Positions 10,899 to 23,731 of a stretch of DNA of 64,000 bases are shown here, in pieces. The DNA is taken from positions 17,403,508 through 17,467,507 of the forward strand of contig NC_089766.1 in assembly GCF_040412425.1 (NCBI RefSeq), written 5' to 3'. The translations under genes were made by a program, and so were the position numbers. The stretch comes from Macrobrachium rosenbergii. Taxonomy: Eukaryota; Arthropoda; Malacostraca; Decapoda; Palaemonidae. The stretch's first letter is position 1. Each line of letters starts with the position of its first letter. The notes under the pieces are model-generated. The model was not told where the DNA came from, did not search any database, and saw nothing but the letters and a program-made list of their open reading frames with translations.

Positions 10899-10928
10899 AA
10901 AAAAAAAAAAAAAAAAAAAAAAAAATAA

Positions 10929-10965
<37 letters not shown>
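10899..10965 (+). repeat. Poly(A) and (AAT)n tail of the LINE
   Basis: About 26 A residues followed by AAT units form the 3' tail of the REL-type LINE. The tail stops a few bases from the splice donor of host exon 4. Confidence 0.85.
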
Positions 10966-10966
<1 letters not shown>

Positions 10967-10971
10967 TTTAC

Positions 10972-11085
10972 CGCTGTCTGTCCAGGATCATCAAGGCCTC
11001 CCTCTTCACCTTTCTTCTTGCCTCCTCTTTTCGACTTCTTCTTTCCGGCCTTCTTCTCGCCACCCAAGCCAGAGTCTTCGCTATC
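10972..11085 (-). CDS. Exon 4 of predicted host gene (38 codons)
   Basis: The acceptor 'cattcctacag' and donor 'GCG|gtaaat' bound 114 bp, open with phase 0 at both ends. It encodes a strikingly Lys/Gly-rich stretch: DSEDSGLGGEKKAGKKKSKR, then GGKKKGEEGG and LDDPGQTA. A polybasic cluster like this could serve nuclear localisation or bind acidic lipid or nucleic acid; that is inference. The donor lies next to the AAT/poly(A) tail of an opposing LINE, and the acceptor lies within the first unit of a degenerate minisatellite (11080-11505). Confidence 0.6.
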
Positions 11086-11505
11086 CTGTAGGAATGAACG
11101 TGGAACAATAAGATACATCCTACAGGAATTGATGAGACTCAGATATATCCTGCAGGATTCAACGAGGAAAAATTAAGATAGATCCTTCAGGAATGACTTA
11201 GAACTACTAAAACGTATATCTTGCAGGATATAATGAGGATGAATATATATATCCTACGGAAATTTATGCAAATCAATAAGATATATCCTGCTGGAGTAAA
11301 TGTGAATCCAGAAAATGTATATCATGTTAGTTAGTTATAAATGATTTGTTTAACCAGACCTCTGAACTCTTTTAGGGTTCTTCTCGGGCTGGGAGATGTA
11401 TATCATGTAGGGATAACAGAAAACCAATACGATATATCCTGCAATAATGAATAAAAAATAATAAAATGTATCCCCGCAGGACCGAATAAGAACCATTAAC
11501 GTACA
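11080..11505 (+). repeat. Degenerate minisatellite, unit about 36 bp
   Basis: About ten units share the core 'tatatcctgcaggaatgaa' followed by a variable A-rich half ('aataagata'). The first unit includes the acceptor of exon 4. Unit 8 is interrupted at 11349-11397 by a minus-strand fragment of the SINE-D 3' end ('gtttaaccagacc...gggctgg'). Confidence 0.65.
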
Positions 11506-12432
11506 TATTGGCGAGCACCAATCACAATGAGTTTCTCATAAAGGCGAAACTTCACACCTAGACGTGAACTAATCAAAGTTATGGCTGCTCACACACGTAT
11601 AAACCACAGGCGTCAATTTCTCATGTACAAGCCTTTATGAAATATTCAGGGGTGATTTTATTAAAGGATAGTGCTACCCAAATTCTAATGAAAACTCTGG
11701 TGCTGATGGTAATACGGAATTTATGATAGGTGTGTTGGCGACGGGATCCATATTAGACTGGAAGGAAATTGAGGCTCCCAGACTCGAATGTGCTTGACTG
11801 ACTGATTTATAATGACTGATACTTCAACTTCTTACTCATTTATTTGACGGAATCATTTGTTTAATGGAAAAAATAAAGGGGCTAGTGGCCATACACCTTT
11901 ACCTAGCCAAGGTCCGAAGAAAACAAGAAAATGAAAATGGAAAATGAAAGCTGGGGTTAACCAGACACGAAGCGAATTTAGGTCAGGGGAAAAATGACGC
12001 AGGAAGAGGAAGTCAGGATAAAAGAAAGCAGGACGACAAAGCAGAAAAAAGAAAGGAAAACAAAAGCAAGAAGATAAGTCGGGAAAAAGATGCAGGAAGA
12101 GAAATCCAAAGTTTCGCAGCAGCGAAGATGAAAGCCACTGAACCGTATTTTAAAAAGAAAAAAAACTTCATTCTTATTTATATCTCTTACACGCAACATT
12201 ACATCCAAGTACATTTTATTTTCTAAATAAAGAAAACTGCATTTACCGTGCTCTTATAAATCAGGACTCGTTCACAAATACAACTTCGGCACATAGTCAA
12301 CCATCTTTTTATACGTGCCAAAATAAAACTTTTCTTCAAACAAGTTGAAAATAAATCAACAAAATATGTATTGACATTGTTTTCTCTCTGCATACAAATC
12401 AAACAAAGTTTAGTGCATTAAAAAAATTACAG

Positions 12433-12436
<4 letters not shown>
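11506..12436. other. No gene recognised
   Basis: AT-rich sequence with an A/G-rich stretch near 11920-12090. There is no exon-like open segment with splice sites and no repeat family that I recognise. A 'ttttattttc' near 12212 could be a poly(A) signal for the minus-strand 714-codon gene, about 0.9 kb beyond its stop. Confidence 0.35.

Positions 12437-12508
<72 letters not shown>
12437..12508 (+). repeat. (AG)n microsatellite
   Basis: Pure AG tract. Confidence 0.95.
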
Positions 12509-12510
<2 letters not shown>

Positions 12511-12621
12511 ACAAATCAGAAGAAGAAAGTGCTAAAATGAAATGAGAAAAAGTCGTATAGACTCGGTAAAACTCTCAATAGGCCAATACCAGACGTCCCA
12601 TAGATCTTGTCTGTTTTCACA

Positions 12622-12624
<3 letters not shown>

Positions 12625-12661
<37 letters not shown>
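12625..12661 (+). repeat. (AAT)n microsatellite
   Basis: Short AAT tract. The flanking 12510-13145 shows nothing else recognisable. Confidence 0.9.
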
Positions 12662-12664
<3 letters not shown>

Positions 12665-13145
12665 GAGCTAAAGAACATTTGTCATTCAGCTGACCAGTTA
12701 TATTACTTCTTTCAGCAGTAACGTGTCCGAAGAACGCATATACTGTAATTTCGAGTAAAGGTAATGATCTCTTAAGTTATTATAAACTCATATTTTGGAA
12801 ACTTGAAAAAGACGTTAGTACAGCACGAATGAAATGAATTATTATGTAATAACCACTTAATGTTGACATGTAAAGACATTTTTCTCTATGACACTTTACC
12901 GACACTTTACAATGCACAAATTATGACAGTAATAATCTACCAAGAAACAAAACAAACATCTTTTGGGAACTAAAATATTCACCCTTTACTTTGAGTAGTT
13001 CTTCAGGTTGGCCAAAAGACGTAAGGTACTGTTTACAGTGACCTAGCACTTAAACACAATAAAGTTCTTGTAGAACAATGAATTCCACCGACAGGCTTAG
13101 ACTAATCAAACAGGTGCATATCAATTGTGATGTAAATCCAATACT

Positions 13146-15290
13146 TTAAGATTCAAAACTATATATATTGGGTCTTACTTGGCCAACCGCAGGAAAAAGA
13201 TCTTCAAGTGCTTCTGACCAGGAGGCATTGAGTGGCGGCAAGAAATTGTAGTAATTTCTCTCAGCGTTGACGACCGCAGCAGCTGCTCTGTAAAACTTTG
13301 ACGGGGGTTTCTTTTGGTCAATAAGTGGCAATTTTGGGGATAATGGTACGCTAGCTGTATCGATGCTGCTACCTTGCTTCCCTCTGTCGAGCTTTGGAAA
13401 AGCCTTATGCACAGCTGCCCTGAGATTCTTTTTACCTTTTGAACTTGGGGCATTTTCAATTATGTCTTCCTCAGCTTTGGGTTCTGATTTTCCTGAGACA
13501 GTCTGTAGGCGAGACGTTACCTCAAACCAGTAAGCTGTGTTGCGCCTCAGAGAAACCAGAATGTCTTCCCTGAGGGCCTTTCTCATATCCTCCTTCTTCT
13601 TGGACCCGCTACGCTTTCTCTTCTTCTTCCTCTGAAAAGTGCTCTTACTATTGGTGGCCGAGTTCCTCTGGCTGTCTCTTGGTGTGTACAGTTTCAACAG
13701 TTCAGCAAAAATATCATCATCGAGTAGGTCTGTGGCACTCTCAAGGGGACCAGTTTTAGCACTAAGTTCACGTTCTTGCTCCTGCTGCTTTTTCTTTTTT
13801 CTGCCACTCTTTTTCTTTCTCTTCTGGGGCTTAGGTTTCTCATCTGCAAACAGAGATTCATCCTCTTCCTCTTCTTCAGTAGACCAACATCTTGCTGTTG
13901 CTGAGCTGGGATCCAACTGATTTGCACTGAGTGTGTTTGAGGTTTGAGGTCTGCCAGTCCACTGCTTTGATTTAGCTATGTTCTTTACAATTTGGTTATG
14001 CCGGCCAATAAATTTGTTCCCAACCGGCGCTGACTTTGTCGAAAGTGGTCTTGAGGACCATTTATTTGAACCTAACAGTTTTCTAACAATCGGATTGTGC
14101 GAAGTTGCTCCCATATTCTGTGCTGGATCAGAACCAGCACCATATTCGTCTTCTTTTATATTGTGGGATGAAACAACCTTGTCATTCGGGAAAGAACTTA
14201 TAGCCGGACCAAATAACATATCTTGGTTTTTATCATCAATATCTGAACGTCTTTTTGGGGAAAAATTTGAAAAGTTGGTTTCATGAGGATTATTTTCCAC
14301 GGGTGGAAGACAAAGGCTCAAGTCAATCACATTCACCTTGGGCTCTTTTAACTCATATTTGGATGAACTTGTCTTATCCTTCTTCCAGATACCCGGTCTT
14401 GGTTGTAGGTTTATTTTCTGTGCTAAAACTTCAAATGAGGAAAAGGCATCTTTACGCACTTTCCTTTGAAATGGGTATTTCTGATGGCAGAGCATGCCAA
14501 GTTTCAGTGGCGCCATAATGACACTTGTGGGCAAAATTGGAAAGTTCCAAACAGAATGGTCAGTTACAGAATTTGGAAACTCGGATTCCATATACTGCCG
14601 TTGCTCTATAGACAGAAGTTCTAATTCATCTTCATTACACTTAACTCCATAGCTATCTTCCCTATTATGAATGCTAACGTCACAATCTTGTTTCTCCAAC
14701 CCTTCCTTTAACGGTTCCCAAGTCAATTTTTTCTCCGTGTCTTTGTGTTCTTGCTTATCAAAACAGTCCCTGCTTTCCTCTTGGTCTTTTTTATTCAGTA
14801 CAATTTTCCATTCATTTAAGGGCATTGGCTCAAGTTCATTGCTAAGGCAAGTACCTTTCTTATTTTGGCCACCAACGTCATTCGGAGAAATCTGCCATGA
14901 GTCACTATATCTCAGACGTTCGCTGAAATAGCCCTGGTCTCTGAGCAGTCTTCTAGCGCTGGCCCTATTCACACGGTAAATGCTTCTGGGACTGTTGGGT
15001 TTGGTCTTACTTTCTGTATGCAGATGGTGCGCCAGAAAATCGTGGTTCCTCTTGCTTGATTCCTTCCTCTTAGACACCTTAGGAGGTAAAAGGAGTCTGT
15101 GATATAACCAGTTCGTCTTCTTCTTCCTCGCCTCTCTCCTTTTCAACCTGGTAGCAATAATTGCACACCTTCTGTGATAGGCAAGGTGACCTGGGTACCT
15201 CACTATTTTTCTACTGTGACTGGGTTCAAGGCACGAGTGAGTTCTGTACCTTATGATCTGACGATCTGACTTCTTAGTGTTCAACATCAT
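13146..15290 (-). CDS. Intronless gene for an unrecognised 714-residue basic protein
   Basis: An uninterrupted minus-strand frame of 714 codons begins at the first Met (context 'gaagccATGATG', with an in-frame TAA a few codons upstream) and ends TAA at 13146. I do not recognise it. Visible features: a very basic N-terminus (residues 1-80, including RLKRREARKKK); an imperfect duplication at 398-416 and 431-449 (HNxIV[RK]...S[NK]xW[ST]xRP); an acidic Glu run near 472-478; two Lys/Arg clusters at 488-502 and 553-567 that look like nuclear localisation signals; and a C-terminus ending PNIYSFES. There is no signal peptide or membrane segment. It lies inside an 18.4 kb intron of the predicted host gene, same strand, so it could be a nested gene, an old retrocopy or a very long alternative exon. 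Confidence 0.7.
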   Translation of the reverse strand: MMLNTKKSDRQIIRYRTHSCLEPSHSRKIVRYPGHLAYHRRCAIIATRLKRREARKKKTNWLYHRLLLPPKVSKRKESSKRNHDFLAHHLHTESKTKPNSPRSIYRVNRASARRLLRDQGYFSERLRYSDSWQISPNDVGGQNKKGTCLSNELEPMPLNEWKIVLNKKDQEESRDCFDKQEHKDTEKKLTWEPLKEGLEKQDCDVSIHNREDSYGVKCNEDELELLSIEQRQYMESEFPNSVTDHSVWNFPILPTSVIMAPLKLGMLCHQKYPFQRKVRKDAFSSFEVLAQKINLQPRPGIWKKDKTSSSKYELKEPKVNVIDLSLCLPPVENNPHETNFSNFSPKRRSDIDDKNQDMLFGPAISSFPNDKVVSSHNIKEDEYGAGSDPAQNMGATSHNPIVRKLLGSNKWSSRPLSTKSAPVGNKFIGRHNQIVKNIAKSKQWTGRPQTSNTLSANQLDPSSATARCWSTEEEEEDESLFADEKPKPQKRKKKSGRKKKKQQEQERELSAKTGPLESATDLLDDDIFAELLKLYTPRDSQRNSATNSKSTFQRKKKRKRSGSKKKEDMRKALREDILVSLRRNTAYWFEVTSRLQTVSGKSEPKAEEDIIENAPSSKGKKNLRAAVHKAFPKLDRGKQGSSIDTASVPLSPKLPLIDQKKPPSKFYRAAAAVVNAERNYYNFLPPLNASWSEALEDLFPAVGQVRPNIYSFES

Positions 15291-15300
15291 GGCTTCAATA

Positions 15301-15920
15301 TGCTCCAGTATAATTTATAATAAATACTTTACATGGGTGATATATATTTCATTACTTCAAAGCCATTTTTTTTATTTCAGCTTGTCACATTCTGTTTCTA
15401 CACCAGTTTTGCCTCTTGATAATGTAAAGGAGATTACACTGTTCTAACAGTAACCTGAGACAAACACGTAGTCTTCCTCTTCCATAAGTAAATAAAGTAT
15501 TTAATAAATATGGCTTTAAGTATAGGGAAAGAGCTAATATTTAGTCTCAATTCAGGCTTTAAAAAATCCACGAATTTTTTCCCGTACATTTAAACTCAAA
15601 ATATCATTTCTGCTTCTTGACCCGGGAATACTTTCTAGCACAGTATGCTTATCTTGACTCATTAGATTACGCTGATAATTCACTTTCCCTTCCGAAAGTT
15701 TTCAGTACAACATCCAAAGATTTAGTTGTTTAACCAAGATTTTATTGTCACCCTGATATATCACACACTTCACAAATAGGAAAGTTGGGGTCACTTATAA
15801 TGTAGATGTCTCATGTGAGAATTTTTCTCGGGTGAAATACACTATTCATAAAGCAACTGCAAGTTATTTCTCCTAAACATTCTACACCAAGAAGGAAAAT
15901 CTTGAGAATTTCCATGAACT
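15301..15920. other. Upstream region of the 714-codon gene
   Basis: AT-rich sequence 5' of the 714-codon frame. I could not pick out a convincing core promoter. No repeat family is recognised until SINE-A begins at 15921. Confidence 0.35.
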
Positions 15921-16196
15921 GAATATAGAATTTAGGCCAAAGGCCAAGCACTGGGACCAATGAGGTCATTCAACGCTGAAAAGGAAATTGACAGTAAAAG
16001 GTTTGAAAGGTGTGACAGAAGGAAAACCTCGTAGTTGCACTATGAATCAACAGTTAGGAGAGGGTGGAAGGCATGATGGAAGAAAGAGAATATGAAAGGA
16101 GGTAGAGTAAAAAGGAACGAAAGGGGTTGCAGTTAGGGGCCGAAGGCACATTGCAAAGAACCTTAAGTAATGCCTACAGTGGACCGCATTCGGGCG
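15921..16196 (+). repeat. SINE-A copy 2
   Basis: Nearly complete element from 'gaatatagaatttaggccaa' to 'tgcctacagtggaccgcatt'. It lacks the final C-rich end. Confidence 0.75.
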
Positions 16197-18415
<2,219 letters not shown>

Positions 18416-18519
18416 AGGGGGTGGGGCGGTTATTATAAATGTCATTTAGTAAAGACTCACTCACTCCATTTTACTGCATCATGCCTAATTAAAAAAAAAA
18501 AAACAATACAATCGCATTC

Positions 18520-18524
<5 letters not shown>

Positions 18525-18592
<68 letters not shown>
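18525..18592 (+). repeat. (AG)n microsatellite at LINE 3' end
   Basis: On the LINE's own (minus) strand this is a (CT)n tail that directly follows its 3' untranslated region. A similar arrangement occurs at 20067-20178. Confidence 0.85.
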
Positions 18593-18593
<1 letters not shown>

Positions 18594-18594
18594 A

Positions 18595-19400
18595 ACATAT
18601 CTTGCGAAATATGCCAGGAAATGTGACATGGTCTCGCAATACATTGCCAGCCTCATGTTTACACAGATGTGACCTGTGTATGCACGAGTATAGCATTCCC
18701 GGAGACCTTACAGACCTTACAGTTCATGGGGGTTACCCCAGGAGGTCCCTCAATGTAAGGCACCTCTGATGTCTACCAGAGAATTGCTAATGCATCTTCC
18801 GATATATTTTGCATCTCCCAATCTTGGATTGTCTGGGATGCATCTTATATATTTGTCGAGCTTATTCTTAAACACATCTACGCTCCTGATATGTTCCTCA
18901 GATGAGCTGGTAGTGCATTGAATAGACGCTGCATTATCGATGCTGGTGCGTGGTGGATTAATGTCCTGTGTGCTTTCCTTAGTTTTCCTGGTGTAGTTTT
19001 GGGCACTATTAATCTACCTCTGCTTGTTCTTTCTGATATTTTTAGCTCCATGATGTTTTCGGTAATTCCTTCTATCTGTTTCCATGCCTGGATTATCATG
19101 TAGCGTTCTCTTCTCCTTTCGAGACTATATAAATTTAAGAATTGTAGTTTTTCCAAGTAGTCAAGGTCCTTAACTTCTCCTATTCTAGCTGTAAAGGACC
19201 TTTGTACACTCTCTATTTGTGCAATATCCTTTTGGTAGTGTGGGTACCATATCATATTGCAATATTCAAGTGGACTACCTACGTACGTTTTATAAAGCAT
19301 AATCATGTGTTCGGCTTTTCTTGTTTTGAAGTGCCGGAACAACATTCCCATTTTTGCTTTGCATTAGTATTGCTATTTGATCATTGCATAACATATTCCT
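18595..19400 (-). pseudogene. CR1/Jockey-type LINE, 3' fragment of RT region
   Basis: A minus-strand frame of about 157 codons (19351-18878) matches the conserved region after the reverse transcriptase catalytic core of CR1/L2/Jockey-type LINEs. Recognisable blocks are AKMGMLFRHFKTRKA, then LYKTYVGSPLEYCNMIWYPH, QIESVQRSFTARI and LQFLNLYSLERRRERYM. A single frameshift near 18876 leads into a second piece (VFKNKLDKYIRC...). The 5' portion is missing. The element ends against an AG tract at 18595 and its 5' break also abuts an AG tract at 19419, so both sides are embedded in microsatellite arrays. It is non-functional. Confidence 0.7.
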
Positions 19401-19410
19401 ATTCAACATC

Positions 19411-19418
<8 letters not shown>

Positions 19419-19489
<71 letters not shown>

Positions 19490-19529
19490 CTGCCGATGCA
19501 GTTAAAAAATACGCTTGATACTTTTGGTC

Positions 19530-19605
<76 letters not shown>

Positions 19606-19685
19606 TATTATAAATGTCATTAGTAAAGACTCACTCAGTCTTTTACTGCACCAAACTCACTTAAAAATTAATTAATCTGCGGGGA

Positions 19686-19762
<77 letters not shown>

Positions 19763-19841
19763 TATTATAAATGTCATTAGTAAAGACTCACTCAGTCTTG
19801 TACTGCACCAAACTCACTTAAAAAATTAATTAATCTGCGGT

Positions 19842-19917
<76 letters not shown>

Positions 19918-20000
19918 TATTATAAATGTCATTAGTAAAGACTCACTCAGTCTTTTACTGCATCAAACTCACTTAAAAAAATAATTAATTTGTGATCATT

Positions 20001-20066
<66 letters not shown>
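19419..20066 (+). repeat. Alternating (AG)n / spacer array B
   Basis: Three roughly 80-90 bp spacers ('actttattataaatgtcatt' through 'attaatctgc') start near 19602, 19759 and 19914 between AG tracts. The first spacer (19487-19532) is a chimera: its end ('cttgatacttttggtctt') is the end of the array A spacer. A degraded B spacer also lies at 18431-18490. Confidence 0.85.
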
Positions 20067-20067
<1 letters not shown>

Positions 20068-20178
20068 AGCAGCAGCATTTCCTGCGAAATGTCCCAAGAA
20101 ATGTGATATGGTCTCACCATGTACTGCCAGCCTCACGTTTCCATATATCCAACTTTTGTATACACGACTACAGCATCC
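20067..20178 (-). repeat. Second copy of the LINE 3' end
   Basis: This aligns with 18591-18705, the 3' terminus of the CR1/Jockey-type LINE: 'tgcgaaat', 'aaatgtga', 'tggtctc', 'ctgccagcctca'. It is bounded on both sides by AG tracts. Confidence 0.65.
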
Positions 20179-20179
20179 C

Positions 20180-20262
<83 letters not shown>
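20179..20262 (+). repeat. (AG)n microsatellite
   Basis: A pure AG tract that closes array B. Confidence 0.95.
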
Positions 20263-20264
<2 letters not shown>

Positions 20265-20673
20265 CCAAGAAAGGCCAGCAAGGCGTGAGAAGTGTAACAA
20301 TGAACTCTAATCCTAATGAGGCCTTCAGATTCAGTGTACCAAATTCCACATTCCGGAAGTGATCCGTGTTACAGAATAATCAGAGATTGACATTAAAGGA
20401 TGCTTAAGACTTTGAAGACACACTGAAATTAACAAAAATAAAACAGTTGTAAAACTATTTTTCCCTTAACTCAAAGTTTTGCTTGGGAAAATGATAGAGT
20501 AAGATTTATATTGCAGAAAGGTCAGTATGATTTTACGGCAAACGTTTCACGAGTGATTCAATTTATCTGTCTGTTAATTCGTCTTTACTTGGCATTCTTT
20601 TCGTTTTATTTCTTTCGATTCGATGTTTTTCTACCCTGTGGATCCTTACTCTGCGAATTAATGTTCACTAGGT

Positions 20674-20675
<2 letters not shown>

Positions 20676-20755
<80 letters not shown>

Positions 20756-20762
20756 CAACAAC

Positions 20763-20816
<54 letters not shown>

Positions 20817-20817
20817 T
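20676..20817 (+). repeat. Long (AAT)n microsatellite with AAC block
   Basis: About 47 trinucleotide units with a short (AAC)n interruption near 20752-20762. Confidence 0.95.
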
Positions 20818-22087
20818 TCAGCAGGATTCCTCTTCGGTTTGAAAATAGTCTCTAACCAGTGACAAACATTACTTCACTGACGTTTGTCCTGAAATGTGAA
20901 CAAAATATATGTGAGGCATAAGTTCCATGCACAAGGTTTTAATGATAAAACTATTATTATTATTATAAAGTCCTACTTATCAACTTCCTTACCATTTTTC
21001 ATAATAGATATGTCAGAGAAAAGAGAACTGTTCAAATCATAACGTCCTGTATCATCCGTGCAACAGCCACTTCTCTCGTTTATTTTATCAAAGATTCGAA
21101 AAAGCTTGCACTAATCGTTTGAGCAACTTCCTTTCTACCACCATATCACGGTATTCTCACGTACCCTTTCTGCCCTTCGCGACATTATTGTGCCTTTCAC
21201 TTTCTTGGGGGTCAGGTCCGTTACTGTCAATCTGTCACTATTTCCCCAAAAAACAGACTCGTGAAACATTATTCATAAATAACGACTGAATTCACTCCCC
21301 GGAGTGCAATGAACTTTAAAAAACACTAGGTTAATTTTAATTGTAATTTATGGTACAGAACAATGATGCCTGGGCTTTAGCTAAAAATTGACTTTAAATA
21401 TTGTCTGTCTTTCAGTCAAATAGCCTTATAACTTTTAATCCGTGATAGTTATAGGGGTAATTCTAAGGAAGTGCTACGCAAAGATTGTACAGTACACAGT
21501 ACGATGCAGATGCAGTACAAGTGAGATAACTTAAAAATTTACCGAAATAATGCCAGAAATCTACCGTCTTCTGTTTATGCTCTTACGCAGAGAGATCGTC
21601 AGGTCGCCATGTTTGGTACCAGCACCTCTAGGGGGATTAAGTAAAAACATAAAAAAAGACGGTAAATCTCTCACATTATCTTAGTATATTTCTTAAGATA
21701 TCTCACTCGTACTAGAGCATATAAACCCTTTTCTATACTGTTCAGTAAAAAAATTTCATTAATAAACGAGATCTCCGTGCTGAGCTCTTCCTTAGAATTA
21801 CTATTATACGGATGTTTCTTTTAGGATTAAGCAAATTTCCACAGTCGTAAAAATAATGCAACAAGTTAATTCATGGAACACAAGAGAGAAATAGATTTGT
21901 GTACCATTAGCATTCGCTGTTCCTGTTTTCTTTCGTATTGTGACCATTTTCTATCTTGTTTCCACAGGAAAGGGGAACACAGTTAATTTGGTCTTGATTC
22001 TACCAATAACCACAAGAATTAGTTTTTCTTTTTATATGACAGACTTTGAGGTTTTACTGTAAATAAATGCACTTTTCGCCAAGGGGG
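20818..22087. other. No gene recognised
   Basis: About 1.27 kb of AT-rich sequence without open exon-like segments, known repeat families or RNA genes. Confidence 0.4.
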
Positions 22088-22317
22088 TAAAACTTTACTT
22101 CCAGCCAGTCGCTGATCGGAACACGTTACCGCCTTTTTGGGAGTCTTCGCCCTCCCGGCCAGGTCAGGGCATGTCGCCCTAAGTTGGGTTAGGTAGGTAA
22201 GATATGATTAGGTCAGGACCTGGCATTATAGGAATGTTTATGTCTTTATGTATGAGGAACCTGCCCCGGTCAACGACTGGCGGGAATCAGGCTGCGCAAC
22301 TAAAGTAAAAGTTTTAC
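22088..22317. mobile_element. Possible MITE with about 20 bp terminal inverted repeats
   Basis: Left 'ggtaaaactttactt' is mirrored by right 'aagtaaaagttttacc', and the similarity continues inward for about 30 bp ('cagccagtcg' / 'cgactggcg'). No coding sequence. A 14 bp direct repeat 'cttttcgccaaggg' occurs near both sides (about 22070 and 22340). Confidence 0.45.
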
Positions 22318-22464
22318 CGATATGATATCTTGGTAATGTCTTTTCGCCAAGGGCACTTGACAAGTCATTAAAGACAAAACAAATAAATGACCAAGTAAAA
22401 GCCGTTTATGGGGAATTTGCCATATTTTTGAGAGGTCAGTTTGAAATTCACCAACAACCCAAGC

Positions 22465-23187
22465 AACTGACTGATTTATGAAATTTATGATGCCAAACCA
22501 AGCACTGCACTGGGGCACTTTCCGCCATTCAGATATCCAGTAAAAAAAAAAAAAAAAAAAAGCACAAGAATCTACAGGTAGAAGTGGGAGACAACCCAAC
22601 AACTGCATCAAAAAGTAACAGTTAGAGGAGATGCTGGACAGCAAGAATGAACAGGTAAAAAATGACTTCGGAGCAATCGAGTTTTCTGTACAGCCGTTAC
22701 AGCATATAATCAAGGCCACCGAAAATAGTTCGATCTCTCGGTGGTCTCGGTATAATGCTGTATGAGTCGCGGCCCGTGAAATTTTAACCCCGGCCCGGTG
22801 GTGGCCTAGCCTATATTGTTGCCAGAAGCACGATTATGGATAACTTTAACCTTAATAAAATAAAAACTACTGAGGTTAGAGGGCTGCAATTTGGAATGTT
22901 TGATGATTGCAGGGTGGATGATCAACATACCAATTTGAAGCCCTCTAGCCTCCGTAGTTTTTAAGATCTGAGGGCGGACATAAAAAGCGCGAACGGCAAG
23001 ACAAGGCCGGCACAATAGTTTACTTTTACAGAAAACTAAAAAGAAAGCGGAAGCGGAGGTAGAGTGAATGGCTAAAAAGTATACAGAGCTAAGGGCCTAA
23101 GGAACACTGAAAACACCTTCTAGTTATGCTGACAGTACACCACAAGGTGTGTAAATGGTTTAACCCCTACGAGATTCTCTCCAGCAA
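22465..23187 (+). repeat. SINE-A' copy split by SINE-B
   Basis: Positions 22465-22654 and 23041-23187 together form one diverged SINE-A relative that aligns with 61826-62147. For example, 'ggacagcaagaatgaa' before the insert and 'aagcggaggtagag...ggctaaaaagt' after it are adjacent in the other copy. SINE-B occupies 22655-23040. Confidence 0.65.
22655..23040 (+). repeat. SINE-B copy 2, nested in SINE-A'
   Basis: Full-length element with the 'gttagagggctgcaatttgg' arm and its partner 'ccaatttgaagccctctagc', ending 'cagaaaactaaa'. Confidence 0.75.
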
Positions 23188-23370
23188 CTAAAGTGGAATT
23201 CACCAACATTCAAGCATAGATAAATAATAAGCAGAAGAGTCCTAAGACTGGTCTACTGATTTCTGTACACTGGCATCGCAAGAATTAAGGTTATCGACAC
23301 CTGGGAGTTCTTTGAGATCTACGAATTCAAAGGTAAGATACACCTTATCAGGTAGAAATATTCAGAATTT

Positions 23371-23679
23371 AATAGTATATATAATTTAGGATAAAGGCCA
23401 AGCACTGGGACCTATGAGGTCCTTCAGCGCTGAAACGCAAACTGACGGTAAAAAGGTCTGAAAAGTTTAACAGGAGAAAAACCTCGCCGTTGAACTATGA
23501 AACAATTGTTAGGAGCGGGTGGAAAGTCAGATGGAAGGAAGAGAATATAAACGGAGGTAGAGTAAAAGAAATGAAAGGGACTGCAGCTAGGGGCGAAGGG
23601 ACGCTGCAGAGAACGTTAAGTAATGCCTACAGTGCACCACAAGAGGTACACTGACGGCATTACCCCCCACCTACGGGGG
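23371..23679 (+). repeat. SINE-A copy 3
   Basis: Full-length, with 'ggccaagcactgggacctat', the middle 'gttaggagcgggtggaaagt' block and the 'cccccacctacggggg' end. Confidence 0.75.
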
Positions 23680-23731
23680 TAGAAATATTCAAGTAAATTA
23701 TTACCTGTCTAATTTTTAAGATCATCGCAGT

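Noticed and set aside
22745..22790. Hammerhead-ribozyme-like core in SINE-B ('ctgtatgag' ... 'tgaaa')
   Set aside because: The core has an extra base, no plausible stem II forms between the two halves, and other copies do not preserve it.
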